Origin: Planctomycetaceae bacterium
Lineage (GTDB): Bacteria > Planctomycetota > MHYJ01 > SBBU01
Assembly: GCA_005239585.1 (NCBI GenBank)
Contig: SBBU01000078.1
Span: 1-7,880 of the forward strand
DNA: 7,880 nucleotides
Direction: 5' to 3'
The notes under the pieces are model-generated. The model was not told the DNA's origin and did no database searches. It saw only the letters and a program-made list of their open reading frames with translations. This document shows positions 1 through 5,644 of this stretch, piece after piece. Numbering within the stretch: position 1 is the stretch's first letter; every line of letters begins with the position of its first letter. Made by a program: the position numbers and the translations under genes.

Positions 1-2
1 TG

Positions 3-104
3 CGTGAAACGGTGGAGTGGTATAAACTGCTGAATAGCAATTTCTCTAATAGCACTAAAGTGCTATATGAAAGGAGTTATTCTCGCTGGTGGATTAGGCT
101 CTAG
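3..104 (+). CDS. C-terminal end of a probable NAD-dependent sugar-nucleotide epimerase/dehydratase (partial)
   Basis: An open frame enters at the left edge and stops with TAG at 102-104, giving 33 residues. It begins R-E-T-V-E-W-Y-K, which resembles the last helix of extended SDR enzymes such as RmlB and related epimerases, where a G-L-x-x-T-V-x-W-Y motif closes the protein. The other two frames stop within the first 33 bases. The frame overlaps the next gene by 38 nt, and the tail inside the overlap (rich in Arg and Trp) is probably not conserved. If it is RmlB-like, it would pair with the following nucleotidyltransferase in NDP-hexose synthesis. The call rests on one short motif, so the exact reaction is unknown and the family is only probable. 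Confidence 0.5.
   Translation, partial: RETVEWYKLLNSNFSNSTKVLYERSYSRWWIRL
51..64. repeat. Short inverted repeat before the nucleotidyltransferase start
   Basis: AGCACT at 51-56 and AGTGCT at 59-64 are perfect reverse complements separated by AA. The repeat ends two bases before the ATG at 67 and takes up the place where a ribosome binding site would be expected; no Shine-Dalgarno sequence is visible there. It could be a small hairpin affecting translation or a chance palindrome. It also lies inside the coding end of the upstream gene. Confidence 0.3.
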
Positions 105-795
105 GCTCTTGCCATTAACCAAAATAACAAATAAACACCTCTTGCCAGTCTACAACAAACCAATGATACACTACCCGATTGAAACCCTTGTTAAAGCTGG
201 AATCAAAGATATTTTAATTGTCACAGGAGGCAATAGTGCAGGCGATTTCCTAAGGCTGCTGGGAAACGGCAAGGAATTCGGGCTTAATCACATTAATTAT
301 GCCTATCAGGAAGGTGAAGGCGGGATAGCAGAGGCACTAGCTATAGCAAAATTCTTTTGTGAAGGTGAAAAGCTTTGCGTAATTCTTGGCGATAACATAA
401 TTGAGAAGAATATCACGGTGGCAATAAAGAATTTCGAAAATCAAACCAAAGGTGCAAAAATCCTATTAAAAGAGGTAAAAGACCCCCAGCGTTTTGGAGT
501 ACCAGTATTTGAAAATGACCGCATAGTAAAAATAGATGAAAAGCCTGCAAAACCAGCATCTTCATACGCAGTGACTGGGATATATCTCTATGATTCAACT
601 GTTTTTGACGTTATAAAGCCGCTCAAGAGATCTCAGAGAGGAGAACTCGAGATTACCGATGTAAACAATTATTATATAAAGCAAGGCCTAATGACTTGGG
701 AAGTACTTGATGGATGGTGGACTGACGCAGGGACTTTTGACTCACTTTTGCAGGCTAACATATTAGTATCTAAAACTGGGGCAAATAATCCGTGA
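67..795 (+). CDS. rmlA: Short-form sugar-1-phosphate nucleotidyltransferase, RmlA-like (probable glucose-1-phosphate thymidylyltransferase)
   Basis: This cytoplasmic enzyme probably couples a hexose 1-phosphate to an NTP, most likely glucose 1-phosphate and dTTP, releasing pyrophosphate. The protein has 242 residues. The N-terminal nucleotide-binding loop is G8-G-L-G-S-R13 followed by P16-L-T and K23, with L-P-V-Y-N-K-P at 26-32. G85-G-I-A-E-A-L matches the base and sugar contact loop, L107-G-D-N carries the metal-binding Asp109, E158-K-P and T170-G-I-Y follow, and R191-G-E-L-E-I-T-D-V-N and W218-T-D-A-G-T complete the family pattern. Long-form RmlA such as the E. coli enzyme is about 290 residues, so this one lacks most of the C-terminal part that helps form the allosteric site. 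The ATG at 67 gives the standard M-K-G-V-I-L-A-G-G start although no ribosome binding site is seen, so translation may be coupled to the overlapping upstream gene. Nucleotide and sugar specificity (dTTP, UTP or CTP; glucose or another sugar) are inferred, not read. Confidence 0.85.
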   Translation: MKGVILAGGLGSRLLPLTKITNKHLLPVYNKPMIHYPIETLVKAGIKDILIVTGGNSAGDFLRLLGNGKEFGLNHINYAYQEGEGGIAEALAIAKFFCEGEKLCVILGDNIIEKNITVAIKNFENQTKGAKILLKEVKDPQRFGVPVFENDRIVKIDEKPAKPASSYAVTGIYLYDSTVFDVIKPLKRSQRGELEITDVNNYYIKQGLMTWEVLDGWWTDAGTFDSLLQANILVSKTGANNP

Positions 796-824
796 TACAA
801 CTCTAAGAACCGATATATAAAGAT

Positions 825-828
825 AGGT
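825..828 (+). promoter_or_regulatory. Ribosome binding site deciding the permease start
   Basis: AGGT lies 6 nt before the ATG at 835 and only 3 nt before the in-frame GTG at 832. The spacing favours the ATG. The choice changes the protein by one residue. Confidence 0.45.
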
Positions 829-834
829 AAAGTG

Positions 835-1611
835 ATGCAAAGTCTAAGCCAACTTTACAAGTATAGGGCACTTGTACAAATCCTGGTACAAAGAGAGCTT
901 AAAGCCCGGTATAGAGGCACTTTTTTTGGATTTCTCTGGTCATTTTTAAATCCTCTGATCTTAATGGTTACATACACGATTGTCTTCTCCGTCTATATGA
1001 AAATAACAGATATCCAAAATTATCCGGTATTCCTGCTTTGTGGAATATTACCATGGACATGGTTTTCGTCAGCCATTTCTGACAGCACTACAGCTATTCT
1101 AAGAAATAGTGGCTTGATAAAAAAAGTTTATCTCCCGTCAGAGATCTTTCCAGTGATATATACAACAAGTAACATGATACATTATATCCTTAGTCTCCCA
1201 ATATTGTTTTTGTTTCTTGTATTGGCCAACTTTACACCTACTCCCTATATTCTCGTACTGCCGATTGTCGTAGCGATCCAGTTTATCTTTATCCTGTCAC
1301 TCTCTTTGATTCTTTCTGCGCTGGCAGTCCAATTTAGAGACCTTATACACATCATACCCAATATCATCATGATTTGGTTTTTCTTCACTCCTATTTTCTA
1401 TCCCATGAAATTAATACCTGAAAACTATCAGATTTATGTCATGCTAAATCCAATGACACAGTTAGTATTGGCATACCAGAACATCTTATTATATGGGACA
1501 CCTCCTTTTCTAGTCGGTCTTGGTGGGTTGTTTGTTGGTTCATGTATCATGCTTGTCTTAGGCTTTCTCTTCTTTCAATCTCGAAAGGATATATTCGCTG
1601 AGGAAATTTGA
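835..1611 (+). CDS. wzm: ABC-2 type polysaccharide export permease (Wzm/TagG family)
   Basis: This is the inner-membrane subunit of an exporter for a lipid-linked polysaccharide. At 258 residues it has the usual family length. The amphipathic N-terminus contains R20-E-L-K-A-R-Y-R-G followed by F-L-W-S-F-L-N-P-L, the hallmark of Wzm/TagG/KpsM-type permeases. Six hydrophobic stretches are visible at roughly 31-54, 63-83, 105-133, 138-163, 172-190 and 226-248, and the charged segment around L95-I-K-K-V-Y-L-P-S-E is the probable coupling helix contacting the ATPase. The C-terminus is short and charged. An in-frame GTG at 832 is a possible alternative start, but the ATG has better spacing from AGGT. 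The stop codon overlaps the ATPase start by one base (TGATG), as expected for a permease made together with its ATPase. The role is well supported; the identity of the exported glycan is not. Confidence 0.92.
   Translation: MQSLSQLYKYRALVQILVQRELKARYRGTFFGFLWSFLNPLILMVTYTIVFSVYMKITDIQNYPVFLLCGILPWTWFSSAISDSTTAILRNSGLIKKVYLPSEIFPVIYTTSNMIHYILSLPILFLFLVLANFTPTPYILVLPIVVAIQFIFILSLSLILSALAVQFRDLIHIIPNIIMIWFFFTPIFYPMKLIPENYQIYVMLNPMTQLVLAYQNILLYGTPPFLVGLGGLFVGSCIMLVLGFLFFQSRKDIFAEEI
1600..1604 (+). promoter_or_regulatory. Ribosome binding site deciding the ATPase start
   Basis: GAGGA lies 6 nt before the ATG at 1611 and only 3 nt before the in-frame TTG at 1608. This supports the ATG. The site is inside the end of the permease gene, consistent with coupled translation. 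Confidence 0.6.
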
Positions 1612-2357
1612 TGTCGCTTATAGAACTAGAAAATGTCTCGAAAAAATATAAAAGACATACTCAGAAATCAGTTGCCACAACATTAAAAACCTTTCTTTTG
1701 CATGACCTCTGGAAACCAAATCAAAATAATAAACATGATTACACATGGGCATTGCAAGGGATAAACTTCAAGGTTGATAAAGGTATGACACTGGGAGTAA
1801 TAGGACGAAATGGATCCGGCAAGAGCACATTGCTCAAACTAATGGCAAAGATATTAAAACCTGACAGTGGGAAGATATCCGTACCAGAAAAGGTCTCTGC
1901 ACTGATAGAACTTGGTGTAGGTTTTCATCCTGAGCTTACTGGTCGTGAGAATGTCATAATTCAGGGCATCATTCTTGGGATGTCAAAGAACGAGATCAAG
2001 AAAAAGCTGGATGAAATCATTAATTTCGCTGAAATAAATGAATATATAGACGACTATGTTAGAACTTACTCCAGCGGAATGTATGTAAGACTCGGTTTTT
2101 CAGTAGCAGTACATGTTGATCCTGATGTCATGTTGATTGATGAAGTCTTAGCTGTAGGGGACATTTCTTTTACAAAAAAATGTATTGAAAGGATGAATTA
2201 CTTTAAAAAATGTGGAAAGACAATAGTGTTGGTAACTCATGATGTTGCGATGGTCAAGTCATGGTGCGATCAGGCAATATGGCTTGACTCGGGTCAAATT
2301 AAGATGATTGGTGATCCATCACAAGTAGCAGATTCCTATGTAACTCAGAATTCGTAG
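1611..2357 (+). CDS. wzt: ABC transporter ATP-binding protein for polysaccharide export (Wzt/TagH family, short form)
   Basis: This cytoplasmic ATPase powers the permease encoded just upstream. The 248 residues make up one nucleotide-binding domain. Walker A is G65-R-N-G-S-G-K-S-T73. The stretch I99-E-L-G-V-G-F-H-P-E-L-T-G-R-E-N occupies the Q-loop region and is typical of the Wzt/TagH group. The signature is Y153-S-S-G-M, Walker B with catalytic Glu is V173-M-L-I-D-E178, A181-V-G-D is the D-loop and His210 the switch histidine. An N-terminal insertion between strands (about 15-45) is normal for the group. There is no C-terminal carbohydrate-binding domain such as the one in E. coli O9a-type Wzt (about 400 residues), so the exporter probably does not need recognition of a capped chain end. 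The start is set by GAGGA before the ATG at 1611; TTG at 1608 is the alternative. The gene overlaps the permease by one base and ends 10 nt before the epimerase. Confidence 0.93.
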   Translation: MSLIELENVSKKYKRHTQKSVATTLKTFLLHDLWKPNQNNKHDYTWALQGINFKVDKGMTLGVIGRNGSGKSTLLKLMAKILKPDSGKISVPEKVSALIELGVGFHPELTGRENVIIQGIILGMSKNEIKKKLDEIINFAEINEYIDDYVRTYSSGMYVRLGFSVAVHVDPDVMLIDEVLAVGDISFTKKCIERMNYFKKCGKTIVLVTHDVAMVKSWCDQAIWLDSGQIKMIGDPSQVADSYVTQNS

Positions 2358-2367
2358 TTACAAATGT

Positions 2368-3498
2368 ATGAAGGTATTCGTAATACTCGGTACAAGACCA
2401 GAGGCGATAAAGCTATCACCTGTAATAATAGAACTACAACGCCGTAGTAGTATTGATACAACAGTCTGCGTTACTGGACAACATGAGACCCTCGTAGATC
2501 AGGTCATTTCATTTTTCAACATTAAGGTTAATTATAATTTGAACATCATGAAGAAAAATCAATCGTTATTCGATATTACTACCAGATCGCTTGATGGTTT
2601 GAACAAAATAATCTCTTCAGATAATCCAGATTGGATAATCGTTCAAGGAGATACAACTGCTACTTTTGTCTCTGCACTTGCCGCGTTCTATCGCAAAGTA
2701 AAAGTGGCATATATAGAAGCTGGTCTACGGACAAGAAATAAATTCTCACCATTCCCAGAGGAGATCAACAGAGTACTCACAAGTCATTTAGCTGACCAAC
2801 ACTTTGCGCCTACACAGGGCGCCAAAGTAAATTTAATAAAGGAAGGTATCTCTAAAGAGAGAATACACGTTGTAGGAAACCCTGTTATAGATGCCCTTGT
2901 TATGACTCAAAATAAGATACAAAGCAATGGTTTAGAACAGAAATATCAAGCGCGATTCAATCAAGTTGATTTCAACAAGAAAATCATACTAGTTACAGGT
3001 CACCGTAGAGAGAGTTTTGGGACTCCTTTTGTAAATATATGTAACGCTCTAAAGCAAGTGGCCTCGTCTCACGATGTTGAGATCGTTTATCCAGTGCACC
3101 TGAATCCAAATGTCAGAAAACCAGTTTATGATACCATTGGAGATCTGCATAATATCCACCTTCTCGAACCTGTTGAATACCCCGCAATGGTGTGGCTGGC
3201 CCAAAAAAGTCACTTTATTTTAACGGATTCTGGCGGCATTCAGGAGGAAGCCCCGGCTATTGGCAAGCCTGTGATAGTAATGAGAGAAATAACTGAAAGA
3301 ACCGAGTCCATTGACGCAGGCCTCTCAATCCTTGCCGGGACATCAAAAGAAACCATTTTTAATGCAGTTTCAAACCTGTTAGGCAACAAAAGGCAGTACA
3401 AATCAATGGCTAGGAAAAAAAACATATATGGTGATGGAAATGCAAGTAGACGGATTGTTGATATTTTGCTCAAGTCTAATAGCATAAAAGCTCTATGA
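2368..3498 (+). CDS. wecB: Non-hydrolysing UDP-N-acetylglucosamine 2-epimerase
   Basis: The enzyme interconverts UDP-GlcNAc and UDP-ManNAc in the cytoplasm, supplying ManNAc-type sugars for surface glycans. The 376 residues match the length of E. coli WecB. G8-T-R-P-E-A opens the first Rossmann fold. Q93-G-D-T-T, E117-A-G-L-R-T, F129-P-E-E-I-N-R and T210-G-H-R-R-E follow, so Asp95, Glu117, Glu131 and His212 occupy the places of the E. coli catalytic residues as I remember them (Asp95, Glu117, Glu131, His213). D287-S-G-G-I-Q-E-E-A in the second domain binds the UDP part. The Q-x-H and allosteric-site residues around T36-G-Q-H-E are also present, in line with the bacterial non-hydrolysing type. 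The usual partner WecC, UDP-ManNAc dehydrogenase, is not in the window. The ATG at 2368 gives the standard M-K-V start; no strong ribosome binding site is seen. The stop overlaps the next start as ATGA. Confidence 0.93.
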   Translation: MKVFVILGTRPEAIKLSPVIIELQRRSSIDTTVCVTGQHETLVDQVISFFNIKVNYNLNIMKKNQSLFDITTRSLDGLNKIISSDNPDWIIVQGDTTATFVSALAAFYRKVKVAYIEAGLRTRNKFSPFPEEINRVLTSHLADQHFAPTQGAKVNLIKEGISKERIHVVGNPVIDALVMTQNKIQSNGLEQKYQARFNQVDFNKKIILVTGHRRESFGTPFVNICNALKQVASSHDVEIVYPVHLNPNVRKPVYDTIGDLHNIHLLEPVEYPAMVWLAQKSHFILTDSGGIQEEAPAIGKPVIVMREITERTESIDAGLSILAGTSKETIFNAVSNLLGNKRQYKSMARKKNIYGDGNASRRIVDILLKSNSIKAL

Positions 3499-4427
3499 CA
3501 AAGATACTTGTAACTGGCGGTGCAGGTTATTTAGGTTCAGTACTAGTTCCTTCTATATTACAGGAAGGCTTTGAAGTAACTGTTCTCGATAATTTTATGT
3601 ATGGCCCAAGCCTGCTTGAATGCTGTGCCAGTGAGAGATTTTCGATGATCCGTGGAGATGTACGCGATAAGGAAATCCTACAACGTGTAATAAAAAATGC
3701 TGATGTTATCATTCCAATGGCAGCGATAGTAGGAGCCCCAGCATGCAAGGCAGATGAGGTTGCAGCTCGCTCTACAAATCTAGAAGCGATCCGTTTATTG
3801 CTATCTCTACGTTCAAAACATCAGAAGATCGTTTTTCCAACAACCAATAGCGGTTACGGGATCGGAGAGCCCGGCAAGTATTGCACTGAAGAAACCCCTA
3901 TGCGTCCAATCTCACTCTATGGTGTAACAAAAGTCGAGGCTGAAAAGGCGATTCTAGAGGCCAGCAATTCGATCTCTTTTCGATTAGCTACTGTCTTTGG
4001 AATATCACCTCGCATGAGGATTGATCTGTTAGTAAATGACTTTGTCTATCGAGCAGTAACCGACAGAACCGTAGTTGTTTTTGAAGGGCATGCAAAACGC
4101 AACTACATCCATATCAGAGATGTAGCTAGAGCATTTCTACACGCGTTGAATAATTTCGACTCGATGAAAAACGAACCTTATAATGTAGGACTCTCAAATG
4201 CCAATCTATCCAAATTAGAATTATGTAAAGAAATTAAGAAGCAAGTCCCTAATTTTGTGTATATGGAGGCACCTATCGGTGAAGATCCAGATAAGAGAGA
4301 TTATATAGTGTCAAATGAGAAAATAGAACGTACTGGCTATAAACCTCTTTATCCACTTGAATTTGGGATCAAAGAGCTAATAAAAGGTTATATAGCGATC
4401 AAAAACTCCAAACACTCTAATTTCTAG
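3495..4427 (+). CDS. NAD-dependent epimerase/dehydratase, extended SDR family
   Basis: This is a probable sugar-nucleotide epimerase or reductase of 310 residues. The cofactor loop is T7-G-G-A-G-Y-L-G14, and Asp32 at the end of the second strand favours NAD(H). A76-A-I-V-G-A-P-A-C is the segment after strand four that faces the substrate. The catalytic pair is Y142-G-V-T-K146, with Thr117 in the Ser/Thr position (T116-T-N-S-G-Y-G). RmlB-type 4,6-dehydratases carry Asp-Glu directly after that Thr; here the residues are Asn-Ser, so a 4,6-dehydratase of that type is unlikely. R202-N-Y-I-H-I-R-D-V-A and the C-terminal G-Y-K-P-L-Y-P-L segment are typical of the family. The gene overlaps the WecB gene by 4 nt and closes the left module. 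Its N-terminus resembles that of the partial SDR at the right edge (13 of 20 residues identical by eye). The substrate cannot be read from the sequence. Confidence 0.85.
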   Translation: MTKILVTGGAGYLGSVLVPSILQEGFEVTVLDNFMYGPSLLECCASERFSMIRGDVRDKEILQRVIKNADVIIPMAAIVGAPACKADEVAARSTNLEAIRLLLSLRSKHQKIVFPTTNSGYGIGEPGKYCTEETPMRPISLYGVTKVEAEKAILEASNSISFRLATVFGISPRMRIDLLVNDFVYRAVTDRTVVVFEGHAKRNYIHIRDVARAFLHALNNFDSMKNEPYNVGLSNANLSKLELCKEIKKQVPNFVYMEAPIGEDPDKRDYIVSNEKIERTGYKPLYPLEFGIKELIKGYIAIKNSKHSNF

Positions 4428-4626
4428 TGATGAATGAATTCCACTACCTTAACTGTTAATCTTTACAAAAATAATATTCTTAAATAAATCAACTTCACCT
4501 GATGTTTCCTCGTAAACCTCAGAAATAAACAAGTATTTAACTAATGGAATAATTGAAAAAAATCTGTATTTACTTGATTTTTAAAGAAATGTTCTAACAA
4601 TACTGAATCAGGAATAATTTGGCTTC
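4428..4626. other. AT-rich non-coding spacer between two modules
   Basis: This is the only substantial gap in the window, 199 bp with about 27% G+C in the line at 4501-4560. No open frame, tRNA or G+C-rich terminator hairpin is visible. A weak A+T stem (4558-4564 with 4576-4582, 11-nt loop) has only one G-C pair. TTGAAA at 4553 and TTGATT at 4574 could be -35 elements, but neither has a convincing -10 box at normal spacing. AGGA at 4610-4613 is a distant (13 nt) ribosome binding site for the next gene. The base composition changes across the spacer, so it may be a cassette junction that also holds the promoter of the right module. Confidence 0.55.
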
Positions 4627-5643
4627 ATGGCAGACCTTCATAAAACACTAGTCACAGGTGGTTCTGGATTTATTGGCAGTCATCTAGTTGATCGGCTTCT
4701 CCGGGAAGGATGCGAGGTCACCGTGCTCGAAAATTTTGCCACAGGACGCCGCGAGAATCTGCATGATGTGATAAACCATCCACACCTCCACATTGGTGAG
4801 GTCGATATTACAGAGAAAGAGGCCGTCGAAGGCTTCTTTACAGGAGTAGACACGGTATTCCATCTTGCTGCTCTGGCCGACATTGTCCCCTCCATACAGC
4901 GACCTCTTGATTATTACAAAGCCAATGTGAGCGGGACTCTGACTGTTCTGGAGGCGGCACGCCTTGCCGGAGTAAAACGGTTTGTGTACACGGCCTCTTC
5001 ATCATGTTATGGTATACCGGATGTATATCCTACGCCTGAAATAGCTCCAATCCGTCCCGAATATCCTTACGCCCTGACCAAATACCTTGGAGAGCAACTC
5101 GTGCTCCATTGGGGAAAAGTCTACAACTTGGGAGTTCTCTCACTCCGTCTATTCAATGCATATGGACCTCGGGCCCGAACAGCAGGCACTTACGGGGCTG
5201 TGTTTGGAGTTTTTCTTGCCCAGAAACTGACCAATAAACCCTTGACAATAGTTGGTGATGGCAATCAGACAAGAGATTTTACGTATGTCTTGGACGTAGT
5301 CGATGCACTTGTGATGGCAGCCAAGAGTAATGTCCGTAATGAGGTTTTTAATGTGGGATCTGGAAACACCTATTCGGTAAACAGCCTTGCAGATATGATT
5401 GGAGGGCCTCGCGTTAATATCCCTAGGAGGCCGGGAGAACCAGATTGTACCTTTGCGGATATTACAAAAATTAAAAAGATATTAGGATGGCAACCAAGAT
5501 ATTCGTTTAAAGAAGGAGTTCGTATGACTTTGGAACGGATAACAGACTGGAAAGATGCCCCGGTTTGGACGCCGGAATCTATTGCCCAAGCGACGAAAGA
5601 CTGGTTTCGCTATCTCGCACCGGTCGAACGCAAGCGCGTTTGA
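4627..5643 (+). CDS. GalE-like NAD-dependent sugar-nucleotide epimerase (extended SDR)
   Basis: The 338-residue protein is probably a cytoplasmic UDP- or NDP-sugar epimerase. G11-G-S-G-F-I-G17 binds NAD, and Glu35 replaces the commoner Asp at the end of strand two. H79-L-A-A-L-A-D, Ser124 in the S-S-S-C-Y-G stretch and Y148-A-L-T-K152 form the active site. The residues after Ser124 are Ser-Ser, so the Asp-Glu pair of RmlB-type dehydratases is missing. R173-L-F-N-A-Y-G-P-R and G232-N-Q-T-R-D-F-T-Y are the usual substrate-binding stretches of GalE, WbpP and UDP-glucuronate decarboxylase relatives. After the ordinary end of such enzymes (near the Trp-Lys at 308-309) comes an extra tail, V313-W-T-P-E-S-I-A-Q-A-T-K-D-W-F. 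An in-frame stop at 4615-4617 makes ATG 4627 the first available start. The gene opens the right module and ends one base before the fusion-kinase gene, which suggests it acts on the product of that pathway. The substrate is unknown. Confidence 0.85.
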   Translation: MADLHKTLVTGGSGFIGSHLVDRLLREGCEVTVLENFATGRRENLHDVINHPHLHIGEVDITEKEAVEGFFTGVDTVFHLAALADIVPSIQRPLDYYKANVSGTLTVLEAARLAGVKRFVYTASSSCYGIPDVYPTPEIAPIRPEYPYALTKYLGEQLVLHWGKVYNLGVLSLRLFNAYGPRARTAGTYGAVFGVFLAQKLTNKPLTIVGDGNQTRDFTYVLDVVDALVMAAKSNVRNEVFNVGSGNTYSVNSLADMIGGPRVNIPRRPGEPDCTFADITKIKKILGWQPRYSFKEGVRMTLERITDWKDAPVWTPESIAQATKDWFRYLAPVERKRV

Positions 5644-5644
5644 G

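Noticed and set aside
413..598. Minus-strand open frame opposite the nucleotidyltransferase, and similar ones at 3240-3485, 3527-3748, 4680-4895 and 7191-7391
   Set aside because: All are inside well-identified + strand genes and look like chance frames.
3495..4427. RmlB-type dTDP-glucose 4,6-dehydratase as identity of the SDR
   Set aside because: The Asp-Glu pair after the active-site Thr is replaced by Asn-Ser, and the overall pattern fits an epimerase or reductase better.
4558..4582. A+T hairpin (AAAAATC with GATTTTT) as a terminator of the left module
   Set aside because: The 7-bp stem has a single G-C pair and an 11-nt loop, too weak for a rho-independent terminator; kept only as a note on the spacer.
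4553..4604. Sigma70-type promoter in the spacer (TTGAAA or TTGATT as -35)
   Set aside because: No good -10 hexamer at 16-18 nt from either; A+T-rich DNA gives such matches by chance, so it is not listed as a feature.
5555..5644. Possible 30-residue longer N-terminus of the nucleotidyltransferase-kinase protein from ATG 5555
   Set aside because: It overlaps the conserved tail of the upstream epimerase by 89 nt, is Arg-rich and unlike any nucleotidyltransferase N-terminus; ATG 5645 one base after the stop fits the operon spacing.
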